Of a stretch of DNA of 64,000 nucleotides, positions 37,030-47,121 are shown piece by piece. A model generated the notes under the pieces. It did not search any database. It was not told where the DNA came from and saw nothing but the letters and a program-made list of their open reading frames with translations. Source of the stretch: Methanobacteriota archaeon (GTDB taxonomy: Archaea > Halobacteriota > Methanosarcinia > Methanosarcinales > Methanosarcinaceae); assembly GCA_023399215.1 (NCBI GenBank), contig JAEWQJ010000026.1, forward strand, positions 186,001-250,000, written 5' to 3'. Each line of letters opens with the position of its first letter. The stretch's first letter is position 1. A program made the position numbers and the translations under genes.

Positions 37030-39220
37030 ACATTGAAAGGAAGTCCGAAGCCTTGGGCAATTCTTTCTTCAGGCCCTTCCTTTCTCTGATCTGGCCTACA
37101 ACGTCGTTCTGAATGCTGGTAGGCACAATGTCAAAGCCTCCGAATTCGGTGCTCCACATAGCACGTCCTTCAGTTGCAGACCTGATCTCACCTGCAAATC
37201 CAAACATCTCAGCTACAGGCACTCTGGCCTCGATAATTGCCAGGTCTCCTTCCGTACTCATGTTAAGAATAATTCCACGGCGGCCCTGCAGTTCCTTTGT
37301 TGCACCACCCATTAAAAGCTGGGGCACCTGAACAAAAACCTTCTGATAAGGTTCGAGCAGAGTGTCATCTGCCATAAGCATGCCTGCCTGAATTGCCTGC
37401 CTTGAAGCTGGAATGACCTGAGCTGGACCTCTGTGGATTGCGTCTTCGTGAAGCTTTGCATCTACGAGCACACACTTCACATTTGCTACAGGTTCCCTAG
37501 TAAGTGGACCTGCACGCATGACTTCTTCAAACCCATCAAGTATGAGTTCCATTGTCTCATTCAGGTACTGGATACCTTTGGTCATATCAATAAAGATATT
37601 GGAATTGAAGATCCCGACAATACCTTTTGCTTCTTCTTTTTCCATTCCGAGATCAATGAGCTTCTGCCTGCGCTCAAGTTCAGGCAGGTTCATATGAATA
37701 TCACCGGATTTGATAGCGTCGACGATCCCAAGGTCAAGGGGTTCCACATAGATATAGAACCTGTTGTGTCTGTTTGGAGACTTTCCTTCAACAGCTTCGA
37801 TCTTCTTCTTAATGGTTTCCCTATAAACGACAATTGGCTTGCTTGTGGTGATTTCCACATTCTTGTCCCTTTCGATTCTGTGGGCAATAACCTCAAGGTG
37901 AAGTTCTCCCATACCTGCCATCAGGTGTTCCCCGGTTTCCTCATCAAGAGTAATCTGAAGGGTCGGGTCTTCCTTTGCAACCTGTCTGAGCACTTCGATT
38001 AATTTGGGCAGGTCTTTGGTATGCTTTGCTTCCACAGCCACAGTCACTACAGGTTCACTCACGTGCCTGATGCTTTCGAAAGGCTCCATGCCATCAAGAG
38101 TTGTTACTGTGGACCCTACGATTGCTTCTTTTAAACCGGTAACTGCAGCAATGTTTCCTGCAGGAATCTTGTCCACCTCAAGCCTTTCTGGACCCATGAA
38201 GATACTGACCTGCTGGACTCTGCTTTTCTTTGCAGTTCCTGAAGTAAAGACCTCCATACCACGGCTAAAAGAACCGCTGAATAGCCTTCCTGTTGCGACT
38301 TCACCTGCGTGTGGATCAACTGAAATGTCAGTTACCATGAACGCAAGGTCTCCGTCTGCATTTGCATGAGTCATTGAGGTTCCGATTTCGGAGTTCTCGT
38401 CTCCATGCCAGATTACCTTTACCCTGTCCTTCTGGGCTTCAAGAGGGTTTGGCAGGAAGTGAATAACCATATCAAGAACGGCTTCGTGCAGAGGACACTT
38501 TTCTGCCAGGGACTTCATGTCTCCGGCTTTACAGAAATCATATACTTCACTAAAAGAGACCCCGGTTTTCTTCATCATGGGCACACTGATTGCCCAGTTG
38601 TAAAGAGCTGACCCAAAAGCAACAGTTCCGGCTGCAGCATCGACTCTCCAGCCTTCCTTGTATTTTTCGGGGTTCATGTTCTTGATGAGCTTGTTCACGT
38701 GATCAATGACTTTTCCAAGACGGATCTGCATTTCCTGAGAATCGACCTGAAGCTCATTGATTAGCCTGTCGACCTTGTTAACGAAAAGTACAGGTCTAAC
38801 ATGTTCCCTGAGTGCCTGCCTCAGCACAGTTTCGGTCTGGGGCATTGTACCTTCAACTGCGTCCACGACAACAACAGCTCCGTCCACAGCTCTCATGGCA
38901 CGAGTGACGTCCCCACCAAAGTCAACGTGTCCTGGGGTATCGATCAGGTTAATCAGGTAGTCTTCATTATCAAAATTGTGAACCATGGAAACGTTGGAGG
39001 AATCGATAGTGATACCTCTTTCCTGTTCCTCTTCGTCGGAATCCATGAATAACTGTCTGCCTGCAAGTTCCTTCGAAATCATGCCGGCACCGGCTAACAG
39101 GTTATCCGATAATGTAGTTTTTCCGTGGTCAATGTGCGCAACGATCCCGATATTTCTGATCTTTGCAGGTTCACTCATGAGCGTCGTTACGCGCTCGACC
39201 ATTTTCTTCCTTCGTCCCAT
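37028..39220 (-). CDS. fusA: Translation elongation factor EF-2
   Basis: 730-residue GTPase that drives ribosomal translocation. The archaeal start MGRRKKMVERVTTLM, G1 AHIDHGKTT, G3 DTPGHVDFGG and G4 NKVD are present. The diphthamide loop in domain IV (AIHRGPAQV; its His is the modified residue and ADP-ribosylation target) is intact, and the C-terminus GLKKELPKASDFLSM is typical. It follows S7 by 69 bases in the operon. Confidence 0.98.
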   Translation of the reverse strand: MGRRKKMVERVTTLMSEPAKIRNIGIVAHIDHGKTTLSDNLLAGAGMISKELAGRQLFMDSDEEEQERGITIDSSNVSMVHNFDNEDYLINLIDTPGHVDFGGDVTRAMRAVDGAVVVVDAVEGTMPQTETVLRQALREHVRPVLFVNKVDRLINELQVDSQEMQIRLGKVIDHVNKLIKNMNPEKYKEGWRVDAAAGTVAFGSALYNWAISVPMMKKTGVSFSEVYDFCKAGDMKSLAEKCPLHEAVLDMVIHFLPNPLEAQKDRVKVIWHGDENSEIGTSMTHANADGDLAFMVTDISVDPHAGEVATGRLFSGSFSRGMEVFTSGTAKKSRVQQVSIFMGPERLEVDKIPAGNIAAVTGLKEAIVGSTVTTLDGMEPFESIRHVSEPVVTVAVEAKHTKDLPKLIEVLRQVAKEDPTLQITLDEETGEHLMAGMGELHLEVIAHRIERDKNVEITTSKPIVVYRETIKKKIEAVEGKSPNRHNRFYIYVEPLDLGIVDAIKSGDIHMNLPELERRQKLIDLGMEKEEAKGIVGIFNSNIFIDMTKGIQYLNETMELILDGFEEVMRAGPLTREPVANVKCVLVDAKLHEDAIHRGPAQVIPASRQAIQAGMLMADDTLLEPYQKVFVQVPQLLMGGATKELQGRRGIILNMSTEGDLAIIEARVPVAEMFGFAGEIRSATEGRAMWSTEFGGFDIVPTSIQNDVVGQIRERKGLKKELPKASDFLSM

Positions 39221-39289
39221 GCTAATACCTTTTAAACAAATATAATTTAGATGTATAATTTTTTATCTCGAAGCAACCCGCATAAGCAA

Positions 39290-39856
39290 TTAACGTGCTG
39301 CCTTTGCTACTCTTTCCTTTGCATCCTTCCTGTTGATAGCGAAGGATTTCGTGTCACGATTTGCAGCGCCTATTAATTCGGTTGCCAGACATTCCGCAAC
39401 CGAGCGTTTGGATTTGAAGGCTGCGTTGTTGGTTCCCATACTGATATAGCGCAGAGCTGTGTCCACACGTCTCTGGGGTGCAGTATCTACTGCTTTTGGC
39501 ACGGAGATTCCGCCGTACTTCAGCCTTACAACTTCTTCCCTGGGGCCTGCATTAGCAATAGCATCTACAAGCACCTGGATAGGGTTCTGCTTAGTTTTCT
39601 TGCTCACGATGTCGAAAGCGTCTTCAACGGCGCGGAGAGTCTTCTGCTTCTTTCCTGTGTTTACCTCGGTCCTCATCAGGTTATTTGCCAGACGTTCCAC
39701 AATCGAAATCTCTGATTTGTTAAACTGCTGCCTAGCATGCTTTCCACTGCTATGAGGAACAATAACAGGAGTGAGACTGACATAGCGCTTAATTCCTAGG
39801 TCTCGAACTTCAACTTCAGTCGGGTCCCATTTGCCGAATATCTTCAAGAAAATCAT
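39290..39856 (-). CDS. rps7: 30S ribosomal protein S7 (uS7)
   Basis: 188-residue S7 of the archaeal type; KIFGKWDPTEVEV at the start and the C-terminal KERVAKAAR are typical. The start is ambiguous. ATG 39856 overlaps the S12 stop as ATGA, but the AGGAG site directly abuts it. A TTG at 39847 lies 9 bases from that site and fits ribosome spacing better. Either way translation is coupled to S12. Confidence 0.96.
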   Translation of the reverse strand: MIFLKIFGKWDPTEVEVRDLGIKRYVSLTPVIVPHSSGKHARQQFNKSEISIVERLANNLMRTEVNTGKKQKTLRAVEDAFDIVSKKTKQNPIQVLVDAIANAGPREEVVRLKYGGISVPKAVDTAPQRRVDTALRYISMGTNNAAFKSKRSVAECLATELIGAANRDTKSFAINRKDAKERVAKAAR

Positions 39857-40281
39857 CTCCTGGGTTTTTCCAATCTGCCGATGACCATCTGGTTCAGGGA
39901 CACATTGTTTACGGCAGTTACTTTGAAGCGTACACCCGGAATATCACCCATAGCTCCACCCATGCGGCCTCCAATCCTTTCCACGGTCACTTCATCGTGT
40001 TCATCAATGAAATTCACTGCGCCGTCACCTGGACAGAAAGCAGTTACCTGACGCCCATTTTTAATGAGCTGGATTCTTACGCACTTACGGATAGCTGAGT
40101 TTGGCTGCTTTGCTTCAACTCCTACCTTTTCTAATACAATACCTCGACCCTGCGGTGCACCACCTAGCGGATCGGCTTTCACGTTCAGCCCAAGAACTCT
40201 CCTGCCGTAGTGTGAGTCTTTCCAGCGGGCATTTTTCCTGGTCTGTGTGAGAATATTAGCTGCATATTTTCCTTTAGCCAT
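39853..40281 (-). CDS. rps12: 30S ribosomal protein S12 (uS12)
   Basis: 142-residue S12 with the decoding-centre loops PNSAIRKCVRIQL and the C-terminal GRLEKPRR. I chose ATG 40281 (MAKGKYAANILT), preceded by TTGGAGAAAT 8 bases away; an upstream TTG at 40296 would add five unconserved residues. It lies 106 bases after nusA. Confidence 0.97.
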   Translation of the reverse strand: MAKGKYAANILTQTRKNARWKDSHYGRRVLGLNVKADPLGGAPQGRGIVLEKVGVEAKQPNSAIRKCVRIQLIKNGRQVTAFCPGDGAVNFIDEHDEVTVERIGGRMGGAMGDIPGVRFKVTAVNNVSLNQMVIGRLEKPRR

Positions 40282-40387
40282 TGTTAATTTCTCCAAATTA
40301 GAAATTGATCTCAGTTTTTTAGAGGCATACTGAATGCCAGATTGTCCTTCAACGCCGGATTAATGGATCAATGTAAATTAAGTTAGA

Positions 40388-40813
40388 TTACTGCAGGACC
40401 ACATCTTCTATATTATGATGGCGACGGGCAAGCATCTTTACTTTTTCTATATTTTTCCCATTGCGGCCTATGGCAAGCCCCTTCTCTTTATTGGGTACCT
40501 CTACATAAGCTAATCGCTTGCCATTTTTGGTTATAATGTTTACCGAACTCACGGACACAGGTCCGAAGGCGTTCTTCAGGAAGGTGACAGGTTCATCTGA
40601 ATATTCCACAAGTTCTATTGGTTTGTCCAGAGCCTTTTTAACACGGTTTATATTCTCCCCATTTCTGCCTATAGCAAGTCCCATATCACCCTGTTTTACG
40701 ACATATACGAGCCTTTCCTCTTCAGGAATACAGTCGAGGATTTTGGCTCTTGTCATATTTTCAAATAACGCAATGTACTGGATGCTTTCTGCAGTAAGTC
40801 TTATTTCACCCAA
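40388..40813 (-). CDS. nusA: Archaeal NusA-family KH protein
   Basis: 141-residue archaeal NusA, consisting only of the two KH RNA-binding domains (GxxG loops in IGRNGENI and IGRNGKNI) without the bacterial N- or C-terminal parts. It is thought to act in transcription elongation or termination. It sits between L30e and S12, the conserved archaeal order. Confidence 0.94.
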   Translation of the reverse strand: MGEIRLTAESIQYIALFENMTRAKILDCIPEEERLVYVVKQGDMGLAIGRNGENINRVKKALDKPIELVEYSDEPVTFLKNAFGPVSVSSVNIITKNGKRLAYVEVPNKEKGLAIGRNGKNIEKVKMLARRHHNIEDVVLQ

Positions 40814-40833
40814 GACGTTGCCAACTCCTTCTA

Positions 40834-41124
40834 TTAAACTGTAGCAGCCAGAATATCTGATTCTCCTACATCGAGGATTGCCATGGCTGCAATCGTAAAG
40901 GGCTTACCACATATGGGCCCGAGTTCTACACTTGTACCTTCGTATTCCAGGACAGGGACATTTGTTGCCTGAACTTTCGTTTTAATTTCTTCGGGGCAGT
41001 TTGATGCCAGGACCACCATTTTTGCAGAACCATCTGTAGCTGCATCCACGGTCCGTTTGGCTCCAACTATTACGTTTCCTGTTTTCACAGCCTTGATAAG
41101 AGATTTATCAACATTGATCTTCAT
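40834..41124 (-). CDS. rpl30e: 50S ribosomal protein L30e
   Basis: 96-residue L30e of the L7Ae/L30e/S12e fold (IKAVKTGNVIVGAKRT; VVLASNCPEEIKT). It is the archaeal counterpart found before nusA. I chose ATG 41124; in-frame ATG 41130 and TTG 41133 are alternatives that cannot be separated by a good ribosome site. A 260-base gap with a terminator stem separates it from rpoA2, so it probably begins its own transcript. Confidence 0.93.
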   Translation of the reverse strand: MKINVDKSLIKAVKTGNVIVGAKRTVDAATDGSAKMVVLASNCPEEIKTKVQATNVPVLEYEGTSVELGPICGKPFTIAAMAILDVGESDILAATV

Positions 41125-41361
41125 TTTCATCAACTCTGTCTCAAATGAGCTCGTCTACTCTATCTCTTTCCTAATAAAGATTTTCCAAGCTCGGTGAATA
41201 TATGGTACTCTAAATACCTGATGCCTTATATTTATTTTCTGGTTATGAGCCTAGCAGACTCGAGTTTCTGCATCAGGATTTTCCAAGTTTCGTAAAGGTA
41301 ATATATACCTGATCTGAAGTGGTCTTCTATCAGGCTACGAATTTAAATAATTATAGGTTGA

Positions 41362-41385
41362 GTTTCAGGTTTTTTGCCCTGAAAC
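41362..41385 (-). terminator. Hairpin terminator after rpoA2
   Basis: GTTTCAGG and CCTGAAAC form a perfect 8-bp stem around an 8-base loop with a T-run on the plus strand. It starts 2 bases after the rpoA2 stop (41388-41390, minus strand). It suggests that the polymerase operon ends here and L30e has its own promoter. Confidence 0.6.
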
Positions 41386-41387
41386 CT

Positions 41388-42638
41388 TCACTCTTCTGCT
41401 GCTTCTGCCGCTTCTGCTGCTTCTGCCGCTTCTGCTGCTTCTGCTGCTTCTGCCGCTTCTACTGCTTCTTCGATTTCCTCTTTCCTTCTGGTTATAAGAT
41501 GCACGTCTCCAGTTCCCATACGGATAGGCTGGCCAACGATAATATTTTCCGTGACCCCCTGGAGTTGGTCCACATCCCCACGCATCCCTGCATCCAGCAG
41601 GTGATTTACCGTAACTTCGAAAGCTGCACGGGCAAAGACACTTGCCTTTTCACCTGAAATTCCGTGCCTTCCGATCTGTTTAACTTCCCCATCACAGGTC
41701 ATGAGGTCGGCCACGAGCATAATATGCCGTATGTCCACAGTAAGACCCTGTTCGCGCAGGGTGTCTGTCGCTTCCTTAATAATCGCATTCCTTGCAGCTT
41801 CGATCCCAAGCACTTCATAAATTTCGTTAATATTATTAGTACTTGTTCTTGTCCTGTCCACACCTTCGAACTGAAGCACTTCACGCAGGGCCGAACCTTC
41901 GGTATATAGTGTGTATTCTTCCCCTTCCTTACGGACTACCACACGTTTAATTCCTTCTATCCCTTTAAGGGTGACATTGTGGATGCTTTTTGCAAGCTGG
42001 AGAAGCTCCCTGTAAGAAGGTTCTCCTGGGGCAATGATAATCTGGTTATCTATATCCGGGGAAATGGTAACCATTACGTTCAATTCGTCGTTGAACTTTT
42101 CTTTTACCTGATCTATAGTAATATTCCTGCCTTCCATTGCCTTCTCATGCAGGTCAATTATCAATTTCATCTGGGAAAGATCAGTGGTCACATCAGCGAT
42201 ATGGTCGATTTTTGTTGCTTCAATCTCCCAGGCAAGAGCTCTTGTCTTTTCCCTGTCGTAAGCATAATCTTCGGGATTCTCTTTAGAAAGAGCAATTGTC
42301 ATCATAGGAGTACTCGGAATTTTTCGAGCATCCACAATTTCTATAAGACGGGGCAGACCGAGAGTAACGTTAATCTCAGCCACACCAGCGTAGTGGAAGG
42401 TACGCATTGTCATCTGGGTACCTGGCTCCCCTATAGACTGAGCTGCAACCACACCGGCAGCGTCACAGGGCTCAATGCACGAGGTATGATACTCTTCCAT
42501 TACCTGTTCTAGAATCTCTTCCATTTCCTTCTTACTTACTCCAGCTTTGATGACATCCTCTCTTAGAGTATTAAGAATATTCGAAGGGAGAGGCAGGTCC
42601 TTTATCATACTATCGATTGTACTTTCACTGATACTCAT
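41388..42638 (-). CDS. rpoA2: RNA polymerase subunit A''
   Basis: 416-residue C-terminal part of the largest RNA polymerase subunit. It carries the trigger-loop region (GEPGTQMTMRTFHYAGVAE) and ends the normal domain near QPIRMGTGDVHLITRR. A low-complexity tail of (AAE) repeats (about 388-416) then extends it, coded by 9-bp units of GAAGCAGCA type; most relatives lack so long a tail. Its start overlaps the rpoA1 stop as TGATG. Confidence 0.97.
   Translation of the reverse strand: MSISESTIDSMIKDLPLPSNILNTLREDVIKAGVSKKEMEEILEQVMEEYHTSCIEPCDAAGVVAAQSIGEPGTQMTMRTFHYAGVAEINVTLGLPRLIEIVDARKIPSTPMMTIALSKENPEDYAYDREKTRALAWEIEATKIDHIADVTTDLSQMKLIIDLHEKAMEGRNITIDQVKEKFNDELNVMVTISPDIDNQIIIAPGEPSYRELLQLAKSIHNVTLKGIEGIKRVVVRKEGEEYTLYTEGSALREVLQFEGVDRTRTSTNNINEIYEVLGIEAARNAIIKEATDTLREQGLTVDIRHIMLVADLMTCDGEVKQIGRHGISGEKASVFARAAFEVTVNHLLDAGMRGDVDQLQGVTENIIVGQPIRMGTGDVHLITRRKEEIEEAVEAAEAAEAAEAAEAAEAAEAAEE
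41391..41466. repeat. 9-bp coding repeat at the rpoA2 3' end
   Basis: About eight in-frame units alternating GCTGCTTCT and GCCGCTTCT (plus strand) encode the Ala-Ala-Glu tail of A'' and end three codons before the stop. Repeats of this kind change length easily by slippage. Confidence 0.85.
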
Positions 42639-45280
42639 CAGGCCACCTCCCGGTTTACTACGGAATTGACAATCCTGTGGATTGTATCGGGTTTACTGAA
42701 ATCGCTTTTTGTGGGGTTAATTCCATCTTCTCCATACTTAAACTGAACGAGCACACCTCTTGTATCCCTGACTGTAAGGTCATACTGGACTTCCAAGTCC
42801 TGGAGCGCATTGACAAGCCTTCTCTGCAGGTACCCTGATTGTGATGTCCTGACTGCAGTGTCCACAAGACCTTCCCTACCACCGATTGCATGGAAGAAAT
42901 ATTCAGTCGGGTTAAGCCCACTTTTGTAGCTTGCCTTTACGAACCCGTGGGCATCCGAACCAAGATCCCCCTTCTGGAAATGAGGTAGTGTCCTGCCTGC
43001 ATATCCTCTGCGAATACGTTCACCACGCACTGCCTGCTGACCAACACAGGCTGCCATCTGAGTAAGGTTCAGGATGGAACCTCTTGCCCCTGAACGGGCC
43101 ATAATAACTGCCGGATTTTCAAGCCCCATATGACTGTCTGCTATGTTACCGGTCTCGTCCCTGGCCTTTCCAAGCTTCTGCATGATGCTCATTTCAATTG
43201 TCTCATCAAGGGTTCTTCCAGGAAGAGGTTCAAGTTCCTTATTCTGGTAAGACTTGATGAGGTTCTGCACAGCATCTTCAGCTTTGCCGAGGACTTCATT
43301 GATCTGGATCCTGGCTTCTTTCGGAATATCTTCATCAGCGATTCCGAAACTCAGACCTGTCCTCATAATAGCCCTAACTGCAAGCATGGTCATATTATCT
43401 ATGAAACGGGCTCCGGCTTCAGGGCCTATTTCCTTGATAATACGATCCTGAACTTTTCCTTTGAAGGCTCCGATAGCTGCCTCATCTATCGTCCCTTTGA
43501 TGAGTTCTCCGTCCCGGATTACCACATAGGCATCGTTCGGACACTCCTCTTTCTTGCAGACGTCACAGTGTGAGCAGACCTGGGCTGCAAACTGTGTATT
43601 AAGGTTTTTAGGCAGGATCTGGCTGAAGATTTGTTTTCCTGTCCAGTAGGGATTTCCGTCAGGATCGTACCCTGCAGGGGAAGGCAACTCTCGGACACTA
43701 CTCTTCCGGAGCATATCATAAGCGTCATCGGCGCAGATGTGATTCTCAAAACGTGTCAGCAGGAAAAGCCCTGAAATATGGTCATGGATCCCGCCTATAA
43801 TAGGACCACCGAAACGCGGGGAAAGAATGTTCTCCTGAACCTGCATCAGGATCTTTGCCTCAGCCCTGGACTCTTCGGTCTGAAGGGCATGCATGTTCAT
43901 CTCGTCCCCATCAAAGTCAGCGTTATATGGAGGACATACAGCAGGATTCAGCCTGAAAGTCTTATTTGGAAGTACTTTCACAGAATGAGCCATAATACTC
44001 ATCTTGTGTAGAGAAGGCTGCCTGTTAAAGAGTACAATATCTCCATCCATTAACTGGCGTTCAACTGTCCATCCGAACTCCAGCTTTTCGGCAAGGTCAT
44101 CTTTGTTTACATTGGTAACTTTTATACGCCTGCCGTCAGGACGCAGTACATAGTTTGCTCCTGGGTGTATATCCTCCCCATTGCGCACGTAAATTTTGAG
44201 CTGTTCTATATTCCTTTGTGTTACCACCAGAGGCATTGTCAGGATCCGCGCAATGGGAATAGGAACCCCTACCTCATTAATGCTCAGGTTTGGATCCGGA
44301 GAAATTACTGTACGGGCCGAGAAGTTAACACGTTTACCTGATAAGCTTCCTCTGAAACGACCTTCCTTCCCTTTTAAACGCTGGGAGAGGGTCTTTAAGG
44401 GCCTGCCTGACCTGTGTCTTGCAGGAGGTATCCCTGAAACAGAATTGTCAAAAAAGGTTGTAACGTGATACTGAAGGAGTTCCCATAGGTCCTCAATAAT
44501 GAGCTGAGGAGCACCGGCTTCCCTGTTTTCCTGGAAGCGCTGGTTAATTCTGATAATATCTACGAGTTTATGGGTCAGGTCGTCTTCACTGCGCTGCCCG
44601 GATTCAAGGGTAATCGAAGGACGAACTGTAACAGGAGGTACAGGCAGGACTGTAAGGATCATCCATTCAGGCCTTGCATTCTTCGGGTCCATCCCGATAA
44701 CCCGGATATCTTCATCAGGGATATTCTCAAAACGGTCTCTTATCTCGGTAGGGGTCAGCTTTTCCCCGTTTTCGAGATATTCACTGGGTTTTTCAAATTT
44801 AATTTCCAGCTGTTCCTCATTGCAGTAGGGGCAAGTCTTTACTTTACTGGCCTCCTTATAAGCCTCGTTAATCATGTCATCGGGCATATGTCCGATTTCC
44901 TCAATGCCTATAAGTTGTTCCAGATAATGCTGTTTCTGTGCAGGATCAAGCAGGAGCCTGCTGCATTTCCTGCAGGTTGCCCTGAGAAGTTTTCGGATTA
45001 CTTTATTGAAGCCAACGTGGACTACCGGAGCGACAAGTTCGATGTGACCAAAGTGGCCAGGGCATTCGCCTGCTCGCCCTGAACAGGTCTTGCAGCGAAG
45101 CCCCGGGTCAATAACTCCGAGCCTCGTGTCCATAAGCCCCATATCAATTGGAAATCCGTCATCGTCGTAAGTGTCGGCTGTGATGATCGGAGTTGAACTC
45201 ATTTTACGGATCTCTTTTGGAGACAGTAAGCCGAATTTAATAGAAGAAATTCTTTTCGGAATTGGAGGTACATTTGCCAT
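42638..45280 (-). CDS. rpoA1: RNA polymerase subunit A'
   Basis: 880-residue N-terminal two-thirds of the largest subunit. Zinc site CKTCSGRAGECPGHFGH (about 60-76), a second Cys set (CRKCSR, CPYCNEEQ), and the catalytic Mg-binding NADFDGDEMN (about 455-464) are intact. The clamp and funnel regions are complete. It follows rpoB1 by 12 bases and overlaps rpoA2 by one. Confidence 0.98.
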   Translation of the reverse strand: MANVPPIPKRISSIKFGLLSPKEIRKMSSTPIITADTYDDDGFPIDMGLMDTRLGVIDPGLRCKTCSGRAGECPGHFGHIELVAPVVHVGFNKVIRKLLRATCRKCSRLLLDPAQKQHYLEQLIGIEEIGHMPDDMINEAYKEASKVKTCPYCNEEQLEIKFEKPSEYLENGEKLTPTEIRDRFENIPDEDIRVIGMDPKNARPEWMILTVLPVPPVTVRPSITLESGQRSEDDLTHKLVDIIRINQRFQENREAGAPQLIIEDLWELLQYHVTTFFDNSVSGIPPARHRSGRPLKTLSQRLKGKEGRFRGSLSGKRVNFSARTVISPDPNLSINEVGVPIPIARILTMPLVVTQRNIEQLKIYVRNGEDIHPGANYVLRPDGRRIKVTNVNKDDLAEKLEFGWTVERQLMDGDIVLFNRQPSLHKMSIMAHSVKVLPNKTFRLNPAVCPPYNADFDGDEMNMHALQTEESRAEAKILMQVQENILSPRFGGPIIGGIHDHISGLFLLTRFENHICADDAYDMLRKSSVRELPSPAGYDPDGNPYWTGKQIFSQILPKNLNTQFAAQVCSHCDVCKKEECPNDAYVVIRDGELIKGTIDEAAIGAFKGKVQDRIIKEIGPEAGARFIDNMTMLAVRAIMRTGLSFGIADEDIPKEARIQINEVLGKAEDAVQNLIKSYQNKELEPLPGRTLDETIEMSIMQKLGKARDETGNIADSHMGLENPAVIMARSGARGSILNLTQMAACVGQQAVRGERIRRGYAGRTLPHFQKGDLGSDAHGFVKASYKSGLNPTEYFFHAIGGREGLVDTAVRTSQSGYLQRRLVNALQDLEVQYDLTVRDTRGVLVQFKYGEDGINPTKSDFSKPDTIHRIVNSVVNREVA

Positions 45281-45292
45281 ATCTGTCTCACC

Positions 45293-47107
45293 TCATACCG
45301 CATCTTCAAGTTTAAGCCTGGGCGCAACTCCCAGGGATTTGATTTCATCCAGCAGCAGCTTGAACGCATAGCTCATCTCCACAGGATATATATCCGTGTC
45401 AGCCCCGCAGGTTGAGCAGAAAGCGACATTTCGCTGCTTGTCATACGTTGCAATCATTCCACAGTGAGAGCAGACAAGTTCCACAACCTTGTCAGACTCG
45501 TCGAGCAGCCTCTCTTTTAGCGCCATGGCAGCTCCGTGTCCTACCAGCACATCACGCTCCATTTCTCCGAACCTGAGACCACCTTCTCTGGCTCGGCCTT
45601 CGGTTGGCTGGCGGGTAAGCACCTGTACAGGCCCACGGGACCTTGCGTGCATCTTCGAAGTGACCATGTGGTGCAGTTTCTGGTAGAGAATAACCCCAAC
45701 AAAGACATCTGCAGGGATCATCTTGCCGGTAGCTCCGTCGTAGAAAACCTCTTTTCCAGTGTGGGCAAACCCGTGCTTTTTCAGGGCTTCTCTGAGGTCT
45801 TCTTCGTTCTCTCCTGAGAAAGCTGTTGCATTAACTCGTCTGCCTTCCATGGAACCTACCTTTCCACCAATCATTTCCAGGACGTGACCTACAGTCATAC
45901 GGGAAGGAATTGCATGTGGATTAATCATAAGGTCGGGAGTTAAGCCAGATTCCGTAAACGGCATATCTGCAATCGGAACTTTCAGACCGATAACTCCTTT
46001 CTGCCCGTGTCTTGAAGCGAACTTATCTCCAATATCAGGAATTCTTTCATCCCTTACCTTTACTTTGGCAAGCCTGGTTCCGTTAATGGATTCGGTCAGG
46101 ATGACCGTGTCAACAATTCCTGTTTCATTTGACCGCATTGTAATCGAGCTTTCTCTCCTCTGCTCGACTGCAATCCCGAAATCTGACGGTTCTTCAAGGA
46201 ACCTTGGTGGACTGGTTTTTCCGATCAGTACATCATTAGGGCCAACCGGGGTTTCGGGATTTACAAGCCCGTCTGTATCCAGGTTCGCATAGGCTTCTGC
46301 ACTGCGCGCTCCGCGGAATTCGGAGTCAGGAATCTCGAACTTATCCTCCTGTCCACCCGGATACCTTCGTTCTTCTCCTTCAAAAGTTCTGAGGAAGTGA
46401 CTTCTCCCGAGGCCTCTTTCAATTGAGCCTTTATTGAAAATCAAAGCATCTTCAATATTATATCCTTCATAGGACAAAATCGCGACCACGAAGTTCTGGC
46501 CCGCAGGTCTGTCATCAAAACCTATTGCTTCTGAGGTTCTGGTTCTGGTCATTGCCCTCTGAGGGTAGTGAAGGACATGGGCCCTGGTATCAGGTCTGAG
46601 CTTCTGATTTGCGGTTGCAACCCCGATACACTGTTTTATCATGGCTGCACCCATGGTGTTACGTGGAGATGCATTATGTTCAGGATAAGGCACCATTCCC
46701 GTAGAGATTCCAAGGATAAGTTCAGGATCAATCTCCATGTGAGTGTGCTTTGGAGTAAGGTCAGCCTCATAGAGTCCGATGTAGGCATTCTCCTCTTCTT
46801 CGGCATCGAGATACTCAATACAGCCTTCTTTTATCAGGTCATCAAAGGTAATTTCCTTGTTCTTAATTTTCTCTACTTGCTCTTCAGTTACTTTGGGAAC
46901 TCCGTTCTCCACAACTATAAGTGGCCGTCTTGCTCTGCCCATATCGGAGTTTATAATTACTTCTCTTGTGTTGCTATTAAGAGCGACATTAACCTGTCTG
47001 GATATGAAGCCCTGCCGCCTCATCTTTCTGAGCTCGTCTACAAGCTCCGTAGGGTTATCGTGGGTCCCGACAAGCTCCCCGTTTATGAATACTTTTGCTT
47101 TAGTCAT
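45293..47107 (-). CDS. rpoB1: RNA polymerase subunit B'
   Basis: 604-residue C-terminal half of the second-largest subunit, which is split in methanogens. It includes the hybrid-binding GDKFASRHGQKGVIG and the zinc site CSHCG...CSTCG near residues 555-580, and ends KSLGVAPRLKLEDAV. It starts 14 bases after rpoB2. Confidence 0.98.
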   Translation of the reverse strand: MTKAKVFINGELVGTHDNPTELVDELRKMRRQGFISRQVNVALNSNTREVIINSDMGRARRPLIVVENGVPKVTEEQVEKIKNKEITFDDLIKEGCIEYLDAEEEENAYIGLYEADLTPKHTHMEIDPELILGISTGMVPYPEHNASPRNTMGAAMIKQCIGVATANQKLRPDTRAHVLHYPQRAMTRTRTSEAIGFDDRPAGQNFVVAILSYEGYNIEDALIFNKGSIERGLGRSHFLRTFEGEERRYPGGQEDKFEIPDSEFRGARSAEAYANLDTDGLVNPETPVGPNDVLIGKTSPPRFLEEPSDFGIAVEQRRESSITMRSNETGIVDTVILTESINGTRLAKVKVRDERIPDIGDKFASRHGQKGVIGLKVPIADMPFTESGLTPDLMINPHAIPSRMTVGHVLEMIGGKVGSMEGRRVNATAFSGENEEDLREALKKHGFAHTGKEVFYDGATGKMIPADVFVGVILYQKLHHMVTSKMHARSRGPVQVLTRQPTEGRAREGGLRFGEMERDVLVGHGAAMALKERLLDESDKVVELVCSHCGMIATYDKQRNVAFCSTCGADTDIYPVEMSYAFKLLLDEIKSLGVAPRLKLEDAV

Positions 47108-47121
47108 CTGACATCGACCCC

